Of a stretch of 64,000 bases of DNA, positions 31,131 through 38,799 are shown in pieces. The notes beneath the pieces were generated by a model that was not told the origin of the DNA, made no database searches, and saw only the letters and a program-made list of their open reading frames with translations. Made by a program: the position numbers and the translations under genes. Every line of letters starts with the position of its first letter. Within the stretch, counting starts at the first letter, position 1. The stretch comes from Nocardia acidivorans NBRC 108247. Lineage in GTDB: Bacteria > Actinomycetota > Actinomycetes > Mycobacteriales > Mycobacteriaceae. The DNA is taken from the NCBI RefSeq assembly GCF_001625085.1, contig NZ_BDAW01000047.1, forward strand, positions 1 through 64,000, in the 5' to 3' direction.

Positions 31131-32348
31131 GTGGCGATCCACAGCGGTGTGCAATCGGCGGCGGCGTATCGGTCGGCGCTGTGGTCCGTGCGGCTGATAT
31201 TCCTGCTCTCCGGTCTGCTTTTCGCCACCTGGGCGGCGCGAATACCGACGGTCAAGGAAAGCCTCGGGCTCGACGACGCGGGGCTCGCCGTGGTTTTCGC
31301 CGGATTGAATATCGGCGCGATCGCCGGGTTGCAACTGGGCAAGTTCCTCACGCTGCGGTTCGGGAGCAGGTCTGCGCTGCGGGTCGCGGTGCCGGTGTTC
31401 GCGATATGCCTACCCGGCCTGCTGCTGGTGCCCGATCGGATCGGATTGACCACTGCCGCTGTCGTTTTCGCGATGGCGAACAGCGTGGTGGACGTCGCGA
31501 TGAACGCGCACGGCGTCATTGTCGAGAAGGTGAGTGGGCGTGCGCTGCTCTCGGGCATCCATGCCTACTTCAGCATGGGCCTGATCGGCGGTTCACTGGT
31601 CGGCGCGCTGGCCGAACGGCTGAGCGTATCGCTGGTGGCGCATTTCTGGGTGGTGGCATTGCTCGCCATAGCGACGGCCGCGGCGAGCTCGGGCCGCCTG
31701 CTCCCCTCGGCCGCCGACAGCGTCGCCGGAGCCGAGCCCGGCGGTGGCCGCCGCTGGCCCGCCCGATTGATCGTCCTGGGCCTGCTGGCCTTCGCTGTCG
31801 CGCTGGTCGAGGGGGCCGCCAATGACTGGTCGGCGGTCTATCTGCGGGACGAAACCCATGCCGGTGGCACCGCCGCCGCTGTCGGTTTCGCGATTTTCGC
31901 CGCGGGCATGACCCTCGGCAGACTGGCCGGTGATCAGCTCGTGGCCCGCTTCGGCCGGGTGCGCCCGTTCGCGGCCGGAACGCTCACCGCGGGTATCGGT
32001 TTCGGGGCGGCGCTGCTGGTAGGCGGCACGATTCCCGCACTCATCGGACTGGCCCTGCTGGGATTCGGCATCTCCTACACCCTGCCATTGACCTTCGCCG
32101 CCGGCGGGGACGTCCCGGGCATTCCGGTCGCCAGATCCATCGCCAATGTCTCGATCCTCGGATACTGCGGTTTCTTCACCGGACCCGTACTGATCGGTTT
32201 CCTGGCCCACCACTGGGGATTGAGCGCCGGTCTCGCGGTCCCCGTCGCCATAGCGATCCTCGCCGCGCTCGGCGCTCGCGCCCTCGGCCCCGTCACTCGG
32301 CCCCCGGCGCACTCGAGATCCCTGTCCGCCGAGGACAATTCGCACTGA
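31131..32348 (+). CDS. MFS transporter, YbjJ/fucose-permease-like
   Basis: This 405-aa, 12-TM major facilitator starts at GTG 31131 with AGGAG five bases upstream. The first helix and following loop, SGLLFATWAARIPTVKESLG, are characteristic of the YbjJ/inner-membrane MFS group. VDVAMNAHGVIVEKVSGR is a conserved cytoplasmic loop. Later helices include NDWSAVYLRD and GFGISYTLPLTFAAGGDVPG. The substrate is unknown, and it has no operon partner. Confidence 0.86.
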   Translation: MAIHSGVQSAAAYRSALWSVRLIFLLSGLLFATWAARIPTVKESLGLDDAGLAVVFAGLNIGAIAGLQLGKFLTLRFGSRSALRVAVPVFAICLPGLLLVPDRIGLTTAAVVFAMANSVVDVAMNAHGVIVEKVSGRALLSGIHAYFSMGLIGGSLVGALAERLSVSLVAHFWVVALLAIATAAASSGRLLPSAADSVAGAEPGGGRRWPARLIVLGLLAFAVALVEGAANDWSAVYLRDETHAGGTAAAVGFAIFAAGMTLGRLAGDQLVARFGRVRPFAAGTLTAGIGFGAALLVGGTIPALIGLALLGFGISYTLPLTFAAGGDVPGIPVARSIANVSILGYCGFFTGPVLIGFLAHHWGLSAGLAVPVAIAILAALGARALGPVTRPPAHSRSLSAEDNSH

Positions 32349-32606
32349 CGGTGCTCACCCGTCCGGTCGAGGGTGGTGGACGAGGCCGGGAAACTCCCCG
32401 CGCCCCGGGCTATCGAGCTGGATGTCGAGCCGTGGGTGCGGCATCGAGCGGAGCCGAAACCGGTTGCGGCACAGTGCATGGTCGAGTACGCCAGCTCGGG
32501 CGGCGATGGGAGGGGGCCGGTGCGGGGGCGGCGGCCCCGGCGTAGGAGGTGGGGTGATCGGTGTTGTCGGATGGAGTGTGCACGTAACTCCTCGTGGGGC
32601 GGGTGG
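32349..32606. other. Convergent intergenic gap, nothing recognised
   Basis: These 258 bases separate two convergent MFS genes. I see no ORF with coding character, no clear hairpin and no repeat. Confidence 0.5.
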
Positions 32607-33800
32607 TCAGTCGTGGGCGGGACGGGTGGTCAGGACGGCGACCGAGGCCAGCGCGCTGAGGGCCGCGCCGAACCATAGGACCGCCGTCGAGGTGAGGGAG
32701 TTGGCCACCAGCCCACCGAACAGTGCGCCCAGGGCGATGGCGAGGTTGAAGACCGAGGTGTTCAACGCGGTAGCGGCTTCAGCCGATTCGGGGGCCGCAC
32801 GCAGAATCCAGGTTTGGACCCCGACCGGGATACCACCGAACGACAAGCCCCACACGATCATCAGGACGATGCCGGTGGCGGGATTGCCGCCGATGAGGCC
32901 GATCAGCACCAGCACCGACGCCAGTGCGACGCTGATGGCGATGATCGTGGCGCGGACATTGCGCCCGGTGGCCACCCCGGTGGCGAAGTTGCCGATGATG
33001 CCCGCGATCCCGAACCCGAGCAGTACCGGGCCCAGCAGTGATCGGTCGATTCCCATGTGCGACTCGACAATCGGACCGGCGAAGGTGAAGGCCGCGAAGT
33101 GCCCACTCACCAGCAGGAAGGTCACCAGCACCCCGGTGCGCACAACCGGCTTGGCGAACTGTTCGGCCAGGGTACGCAGGTGCACCGGGGTGTCGGCGGG
33201 TAGCGCGGGTAGCAGCCAGAGCAGTCCGGCGACCACGATCAATCCCAGTCCACCCAGCAGCCCGAAGGCGATCCGCCAATCGGTGAGTTCACCGATCAGC
33301 GTGCCCGCCGGAATTCCGAGCACATTGGCCGCGGTGGCGCCGCCGAAGGCGATCGCGGTGGCCTTGGGCACGAACGCCTCGGGCACCATGCGTACCGCGA
33401 TACCGGCTGCCAGGGACCAGAATCCGCCGATGGCGATACCGATCAGCAGCCGGGAGATGAGCAGTACCGCGAAGTTCGGTGCGAGCGCCGACAGCAGATT
33501 CGCCCCGATCATCAGGGTGATGAGACCGAGCAGCACATGGCGTCGGTCGAGGCGGCCGATGGCCACCGGCAGCAGTGGCGCGGTGGCCGAGGCGACCAGA
33601 CCGGGCACGGTGACCATCAGTCCGGCGGTGCCCTCGGAGATATTCAGATCGCTGCTGACCGAGGTCAGCAACCCCACCGGGAGTTGTTCGGAGGTGACCA
33701 CCGCGAAGGTGCCCAGGGCCACCGCGGCCACACCGAACCAACGGGCGACCGACACCCGTTCTTCGATACCTGAGGGATCCGCGGTTGCGATACTGGTCAT
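32607..33800 (-). CDS. MFS transporter, AraJ/DHA1-like
   Basis: This 397-aa, 12-TM sugar/drug-type MFS protein has GTFAVVTSEQLPVGLL (TM1 with the DHA1 'E' motif), RLDRRHVLLG (motif A region), LLIGIAIGGFWSLAAGIAVR and the motif C-like helix GGATAANVLGIPAGTLIG. The pattern fits AraJ/YdhP-type exporters. It is the last gene of a minus-strand operon (serine hydrolase, WrbA, MFS) with gaps of 59 and 47 bases, so it may export a product or toxic quinone linked to those enzymes. Confidence 0.87.
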   Translation of the reverse strand: MTSIATADPSGIEERVSVARWFGVAAVALGTFAVVTSEQLPVGLLTSVSSDLNISEGTAGLMVTVPGLVASATAPLLPVAIGRLDRRHVLLGLITLMIGANLLSALAPNFAVLLISRLLIGIAIGGFWSLAAGIAVRMVPEAFVPKATAIAFGGATAANVLGIPAGTLIGELTDWRIAFGLLGGLGLIVVAGLLWLLPALPADTPVHLRTLAEQFAKPVVRTGVLVTFLLVSGHFAAFTFAGPIVESHMGIDRSLLGPVLLGFGIAGIIGNFATGVATGRNVRATIIAISVALASVLVLIGLIGGNPATGIVLMIVWGLSFGGIPVGVQTWILRAAPESAEAATALNTSVFNLAIALGALFGGLVANSLTSTAVLWFGAALSALASVAVLTTRPAHD

Positions 33801-33847
33801 GCACTCACTCCTTGCTGAGAATAGTGATCACCCCCTTCCGGGAGCGG

Positions 33848-34471
33848 TCAGATGGCCGCTCGGCCGCGTTGCAGAGCCTGCGCGATGGCTACGGTTCGGC
33901 GGGTCTGGAATTCGATGGCCGCCAGCTCCACCTCACCGGGCGGGATTTCACCGTTGTTCGAAATATGGCTGGTGCCATAGGGATTGCCCATTTGAAACTG
34001 GATCGGATCGGCGTAGCCGGGTGGCACGACGATCGCTCCCCAGTGATAGAAGGTGTTGTTCAAGGCCAGAATGGTGGACTCTTGACCGCCGTGAGCTGTC
34101 GCGGTGGCGGTGAACGATGAGGCGACCTTGTCGACGAGTTTGCCTTGCGCCCACAACGGGCCCGTGGTGTCGATGAACTGCTTGAGCTGGGCGGCGGGCA
34201 GGCCGAATCGGGTCGGTGCGCCGAGCAGGATCACATCGGCCCACTCCAGATCGGCCGGGGCCGCCTCGACGACGTGCTGGGTCGCGGCAGTATGTGCGGA
34301 CCAGCCCGCATTGGATGCGATCGCCTGTGCGGGAGCGAGTTCGGCCACCTTGCGCAGGCGCACTTGCGCTCCGGCCTTCTCCGCGGCGGTGGCGGCGGCC
34401 TTGGCCAGTTCGAAGACCGTACCGGTGGCCGAGTAGTACACGACGGCGACATTGACAGGGGATTCAGACAT
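33848..34471 (-). CDS. wrbA: NAD(P)H:quinone oxidoreductase, WrbA flavodoxin type
   Basis: This 207-aa protein has a flavodoxin-like fold. VAVVYYSATGTVFELAKA is the FMN phosphate-binding loop. LLGAPTRFGLPAAQLKQFID and GPLWAQGKLVDKVASSFTAT are WrbA signatures for flavin contacts, with TAHGGQESTILALNNTFYHW and MGNPYGTSH following. It carries out two-electron reduction of quinones, which limits redox cycling. The ATG at 34471 is the natural start; a longer open frame upstream is not supported. It is the middle gene of the operon with a serine hydrolase and an MFS exporter, consistent with handling an electrophile or quinone. Confidence 0.92.
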   Translation of the reverse strand: MSESPVNVAVVYYSATGTVFELAKAAATAAEKAGAQVRLRKVAELAPAQAIASNAGWSAHTAATQHVVEAAPADLEWADVILLGAPTRFGLPAAQLKQFIDTTGPLWAQGKLVDKVASSFTATATAHGGQESTILALNNTFYHWGAIVVPPGYADPIQFQMGNPYGTSHISNNGEIPPGEVELAAIEFQTRRTVAIAQALQRGRAAI

Positions 34472-34530
34472 GGGGCTTCCGTTGGTCGGATCGAGGGAGT
34501 GGGTAAGGGGGCTGCTCTGCCGGCTTCCGG

Positions 34531-35760
34531 TCAGTCGTCGAGAGCCTGGTAGATCGCGGTCCAGAAATCGTGGATCAGCCATGCCGGATCCGGTGTGGAC
34601 AGCCCGACCGGAGTGAACAGGATGCCGGTGAGCCGATTGCTCGGATCGGCGTAGGCCGTGGTGCCGGTGCCGCCGTCCCAGCCGAACTGCCCGACCGGCG
34701 CGTAATCGCCGCGGTAGGTCCGCACCGCCATCCCGAAGCCCCAGCCGCCCTGCTGCCCCTGTCCGAATGACAGATGAACGTTGTTCTTGGCCAGCGTGTT
34801 TCGATCGGCCTGTTGTTCGGGGGTGAGGCGATTGGTGGTCATCAACTCGACGGCGGGCCGGGACAGGATCCGTTCGGAGCCGTGCATCCCCTGGTTCAGC
34901 AGCATGCGGAAATAGGCGTGGTAGTCATCGACGGTCGAGACCAGTCCACCGCCGCCGTGCTGGAATGCCGGAGGGCTGCTGTACCTTCCGCCTTCCGCCT
35001 CGTCCCACACGATGAATTCGCCGGTCTGCGGGTCGGGCGTGTAACTGGGGCCCATCCGGTGCATCTGGTCCGCGGGAACGTGGAAACCGGTGTCCTTCAT
35101 GCCCAGCGGCTCGAAGATGCGCTCGCGCAGAAACGATTCGAAGCTCTGACCGGAAACCCGGGCGACGAGCACGCCGAGCACATCGTGGCTGAGTTCGTAC
35201 TGCCACCGCTCGCCCGGCTGGTATGACAGCGGCAGCTCGCCGAGACGGCGCATCCACTTGTCGGGTTCCGGCGCGGGGCCCACGTCGGGGTTGTAGTTGG
35301 CCCGATCCAGGACCTCGGTCATGATCGGCGAGCCCATCAGCGTCAGGTCGACGCCGAGCCCGAAGGTGGAGCTCAGCAGATCCCGGACGGTGATCGGCCG
35401 CCGCGCGGGCACGGTGTCGTCCAGCGGCCCATCGGCCGCTCGCAGCACCTGGCGATCGGCCAGTTCGGGCAGCCACGGATCCACCGGATCATCCAGGTGG
35501 AACCGGCATTCGTCGAGCAGAACCATGGCGGCGGCCACCGTGACCGGCTTGGACACCGAGGCCATGCGGAAGATGGCGTCGCGGCGCATCGGCGTACCGC
35601 CCTCGGCGCGCATGGTCCCCAAGGTCTCGACGTAGGAGTCCTCGCCCCGGCTGACCATGGCGACGAGCCCGGGGATCTTCCCGGTTTCGACGTGCCGGGT
35701 CAGCACATCGCGTACTCGGCGCAGCCCCGCTTCCGAGAAGCCGCCTGTGTTGTTTTCCAT
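34531..35760 (-). CDS. Serine hydrolase of the beta-lactamase/esterase EstB class
   Basis: This 409-aa protein has a class C beta-lactamase-like fold. The nucleophile motif SVSK (S-x-x-K) is in IFRMASVSKPVTVAAAM, and a Y-E-L-S element (in place of Y-x-N) is in WQYELSHDVLGVLV. A C-terminal FGWDGGTGT corresponds to the KTG-like strand. LLSSTFGLGVD is the usual loop. There is no signal peptide, so it is probably a cytoplasmic esterase rather than a penicillin-binding protein. The ATG at 35760 follows AAAGGAGA. It is the first gene of the operon with wrbA and an MFS gene, divergent from an AraC regulator. Confidence 0.88.
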   Translation of the reverse strand: MENNTGGFSEAGLRRVRDVLTRHVETGKIPGLVAMVSRGEDSYVETLGTMRAEGGTPMRRDAIFRMASVSKPVTVAAAMVLLDECRFHLDDPVDPWLPELADRQVLRAADGPLDDTVPARRPITVRDLLSSTFGLGVDLTLMGSPIMTEVLDRANYNPDVGPAPEPDKWMRRLGELPLSYQPGERWQYELSHDVLGVLVARVSGQSFESFLRERIFEPLGMKDTGFHVPADQMHRMGPSYTPDPQTGEFIVWDEAEGGRYSSPPAFQHGGGGLVSTVDDYHAYFRMLLNQGMHGSERILSRPAVELMTTNRLTPEQQADRNTLAKNNVHLSFGQGQQGGWGFGMAVRTYRGDYAPVGQFGWDGGTGTTAYADPSNRLTGILFTPVGLSTPDPAWLIHDFWTAIYQALDD

Positions 35761-35859
35761 CGGAATCTCCTTTCGCGACACCGAATCTAGGACCGATCCG
35801 AGTACCTCAGGAGGGGCGCCGCGCGCCGTGCAAGTGGCCTCACACGCCATATCGTCCAG

Positions 35860-36951
35860 ATGGAAGTAGTCGTCGATCTATATGCTCCGCCGATGATCGA
35901 AGGCACCATTCCCGCGCGGACCGCCGGACTGATCCGGGCGACGGCCTTGCGGGTCGGCGTCGCGCCCGCCCAGCTCACGGGCGTCTCAGGACTGGATCCC
36001 GCCGACCTCGACAGCGACCTCACTCGCGTGCCGACCGAATCGGCCTGGCGCATGTGGGAATTGATAGCCGGTTTCGCGGGACCGGGCTCGGGACTGTGCG
36101 CGACGGCCACCGCGGGCCGGGGCGGGCTCAGCGCGTGGGATTATCTGTTCTCCAGCGGCCCGACTCTCGCCGAGAGCCTCCGTACAGCCATGGAACTGCG
36201 CGCGATCGTGACGGACCCGGCGGTCGGCTGGGAGGTGATCGAAGACGGTGGTCTGCTCACCATTCGCGACTCGGTCGGGATCGAGCCGGATATGGTGCTG
36301 GCTCCCATCGAGGAATTCGTGCTCTCCCTCATGCTGCGCCGGGTGCGCGAGGCCACCCGGCAACCGCTGGTGCCGGTGCGGGTCGCCTTCACCCATCGCT
36401 CCGCCCGGCGCCACGGATTTCTGGTGGATGAATTCGGCACCAGCAGACTGGACTTCGCCGCGCCCCGGGCCGAGATCACCTTCCTCGACGCCGGTGCGCT
36501 CCCCACCGGAGCCGACCCGTACATGGGGCGAATCATGCGGCAGTACGTCGAACTGACGCTCGCCTCCTCACGCTCGGTCCCCGACTGGCATGAACAGCTC
36601 CGGCACGCCATCGCGGCCGCCCTGAGCCGTGGCGACCTGGAACTCGACCGCGTGGCTCGCCGCCTGGCCATCAGTCCCCGCACCCTGCAGCGCCGTCTGC
36701 ACGAGATGAACACCACGTGGCGCAAGGAGGTCGAAACCGTCCGCTATGAACAGGCCCTGAACCTGTTGCGCGACACCGGTCTTCCCGTCCGTTCGGTCGC
36801 ATCCCGGCTCGGTTACGCCGACGCCCGCGCCCTGCACCGCGCCTTCCGCCGCTGGACCGCTACGACCCCGGACGCCTATCGACGGGAAATCATCACGGCA
36901 CATCGGGATTCTTCCGGTCCGGCTCTCGCTCGACGTGGCGAGCACCGCTGA
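35860..36951 (+). CDS. AraC family transcriptional regulator (OruR-like)
   Basis: This protein of about 360 aa has an N-terminal arabinose-binding-type sensor domain (residues about 15-200) and a C-terminal AraC double HTH: LDRVARRLAISPRTLQRRLH, then LLRDTGLPVRSVASRLGYAD and ALHRAFRRWTATTPDAYR. The sensor domain is the kind found in OruR/ArgR-like activators. It diverges from the serine hydrolase-wrbA-MFS operon with about 100 bases between starts, so it most likely activates that operon in response to its substrate. The start at 35860 lacks a strong ribosome-binding site; ATG 35893 is an alternative. Confidence 0.87.
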   Translation: MEVVVDLYAPPMIEGTIPARTAGLIRATALRVGVAPAQLTGVSGLDPADLDSDLTRVPTESAWRMWELIAGFAGPGSGLCATATAGRGGLSAWDYLFSSGPTLAESLRTAMELRAIVTDPAVGWEVIEDGGLLTIRDSVGIEPDMVLAPIEEFVLSLMLRRVREATRQPLVPVRVAFTHRSARRHGFLVDEFGTSRLDFAAPRAEITFLDAGALPTGADPYMGRIMRQYVELTLASSRSVPDWHEQLRHAIAAALSRGDLELDRVARRLAISPRTLQRRLHEMNTTWRKEVETVRYEQALNLLRDTGLPVRSVASRLGYADARALHRAFRRWTATTPDAYRREIITAHRDSSGPALARRGEHR

Positions 36952-37155
36952 CCCGACCGATTGTGCGATCGCAAACGCCTCACCAGCCGCTCTGAGCCGG
37001 GGCTTCGGCTGACAGATCAGTGTCGGCAGCCTCCGCGATTCCAGCGCCCATTGACGGTCCGATCAGCGAGGGGCGGTATGGGCGCGCGTCGGATGGTCGG
37101 CATCATGGGCGTGGACGACCGGGATCGCCCGAGCGAGCGGGTTGTCGTGAGCGGC

Positions 37156-37830
37156 TCATGAATCGGTGCGGAGGCGATAGCCGACGCCGCGCACGGTTTC
37201 GATCGTGGCCAGGTCGAAGGGGATGTCGATTTTCTTGCGGAGGTATCCGATGTAGACCTCGACGACATTGTCGGCGCCCTCGTAGTGGGCGTCCCATACC
37301 GAGTGCAGGATTTCGGCTTTGGTTACGACGTCGTCCTTGTGGCGCATCAGGAACTCCAGAACTCCGAATTCGCGCGGTGTCAGGGTGAGCGGCTCGTCGC
37401 GGCGGGTTGCTCGGTGGCGGGCGGGGTCGAGTGACAATGTGCCGGCGGTCAGTACGGTGGGGCGTTCGGGTGCGCCGCGGCGCACCAAGGCGCGCAGCCG
37501 CGCGACGAGAACGACGAATGAGAACGGTTTGGTGAGGTAGTCGTCGGCACCGAGGTCGAACGCGTCGGCCAGATCGTATTCGCCGTCTTTGGCCGACAGC
37601 ATCAGCACCGGCGTCCAGACTCGGTGTTCCCGTAATTCCCGCACGATCTGGTAGCCGTGCTTGCCGGGCAGCATGATGTCGAGCACGATGACGTCGAAAT
37701 CGTCGCTGACGGCCAGGTCGAAGCCAACATTGCCGTCGTGTGCGATCTCGACGACGAACCCCTCGGCAGTGAGACCACGACGCAATGTCTCTGCCAGGCG
37801 TTCCTCATCCTCGACCACCAGGACCCGCAT
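37156..37830 (-). CDS. OmpR-family response regulator
   Basis: This 224-aa two-component regulator has a receiver domain with acidic residues E7/D8, phospho-acceptor D51 in VIVLDIMLPG, switch residue in LMLSA and K101 in LTKPFSF. The winged-helix DNA-binding domain includes LTLTPREFGVLEFL and VVEVYIGYLRKKID. Its likely partner kinase lies 6 kb away at 43,671, with the ABC operon between them. Repeated CGCTGAGAA motifs, spaced 11 bp where paired, occur in several promoters of this region and have the geometry used by OmpR-type dimers. It is divergent from the PAP2 gene. Confidence 0.92.
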   Translation of the reverse strand: MRVLVVEDEERLAETLRRGLTAEGFVVEIAHDGNVGFDLAVSDDFDVIVLDIMLPGKHGYQIVRELREHRVWTPVLMLSAKDGEYDLADAFDLGADDYLTKPFSFVVLVARLRALVRRGAPERPTVLTAGTLSLDPARHRATRRDEPLTLTPREFGVLEFLMRHKDDVVTKAEILHSVWDAHYEGADNVVEVYIGYLRKKIDIPFDLATIETVRGVGYRLRTDS

Positions 37831-37903
37831 CGAGCGGCACCTCCTATCGTTTCTGTCGTCTGCGGACTATCGGAGTCGAATGCCGTTCCCGGATCATGAT
37901 CCA

Positions 37904-37923
37904 CTCTCAGTGTTCTCACAGCG
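37904..37923. promoter_or_regulatory. Possible response-regulator site in the RR/PAP2 gap
   Basis: CTCTCAGTGTTCTCACAGCG contains two TCTCA elements 9 bases apart, close to the complement of the CGCTGAGAA motif seen elsewhere in the module. It lies between the divergent response regulator and PAP2 genes, 22 bases before the PAP2 ATG. The spacing differs from the better sites, so this is weak. Confidence 0.3.
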
Positions 37924-37944
37924 CGCCGGGATGACACTGCTGGC

Positions 37945-38799
37945 ATGTCAGCGACGACCGACTTGATCAGGGACGTCATTACCGAGATCCGAACAGAGGG
38001 AGCCACCGCCGAGATTGCGATTACGGCGATGACGGTGTGCGGGCTCGTGGTCGTCGGATCGATTGTTGCGCCGCAGCTGTGGCCCCGAAACGGCGCGGCA
38101 TCATCCTCCTGGCGACTGGCGCGCGTCGTGGCGATGGCGGTCATGTTCGTCGAGCTGAGCTTCCAGGTGTCGATGTCGGGGTGGCTGACCGGTGCGGACG
38201 CGGCGACGCTGCGCTGGTTCACCGAGCATCGTTCGCCAGGATGGACGCGCGCCGCGCTCGTGGTGACCGATGCCGGCAGCCCGGTGGGAGTCGCGCTGAT
38301 CGGATTGCTGTTCGCCGGGCTCATCGCGTGGCGGCGACGCTCGTTGATCCCGGCGCTGACACTGCTCGGGTTCGTCGCTATGGCGTCCGCCGCGAGTACG
38401 TTGACCAAACTCGTTGTGGGGCGCGCCCGTCCGCCCGCGCTCACGCAGCTGATCTCCGAAACGGATCTCTCGTATCCTTCCGGCCACACCACCGGCACGG
38501 CGGCGCTGGTCGGCGCGGTACTGGTTGTCTACGGCGTCGGCCGGCAGGGTTGGTTGCGCGCTCTTGCGGCGGTGGTGCCGGGTGGCGCGATAGTGGTTCT
38601 CGTCGCGGTCACTCGGCTTTACCTCGGCGTGCATTGGCTGACCGATGTCGTCGGCGGCGCGCTGCTGGGTTCACTGGTGGTGCTGGTCGGATCTCAGGTG
38701 ACGAGTGCCTGGATCCGTGCTCACGCGGTTCGAGCCCGGGATGCCGACGCGCAAACCATCCGAAGCCGGTCGGGGACAACGGAACCGCGGCCGTCATAG
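37945..38799 (+). CDS. PAP2-family lipid phosphatase
   Basis: This 284-aa membrane phosphatase has about six membrane helices and all three PAP2 active-site motifs: K155...R160/R162-P163 in KLVVGRARP, P178-SGH in SYPSGHTTGTAAL (catalytic His181), and R224...H230...D234 in TRLYLGVHWLTD. Such enzymes dephosphorylate undecaprenyl pyrophosphate, phosphatidylglycerol phosphate or related lipids on the outer face. Its place in a kinase/regulator/ABC module, near decayed uppP and dedA genes, suggests carrier-lipid or envelope maintenance. Its stop overlaps the convergent permease stop by 6 bases. Confidence 0.92.
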   Translation: MSATTDLIRDVITEIRTEGATAEIAITAMTVCGLVVVGSIVAPQLWPRNGAASSSWRLARVVAMAVMFVELSFQVSMSGWLTGADAATLRWFTEHRSPGWTRAALVVTDAGSPVGVALIGLLFAGLIAWRRRSLIPALTLLGFVAMASAASTLTKLVVGRARPPALTQLISETDLSYPSGHTTGTAALVGAVLVVYGVGRQGWLRALAAVVPGGAIVVLVAVTRLYLGVHWLTDVVGGALLGSLVVLVGSQVTSAWIRAHAVRARDADAQTIRSRSGTTEPRPS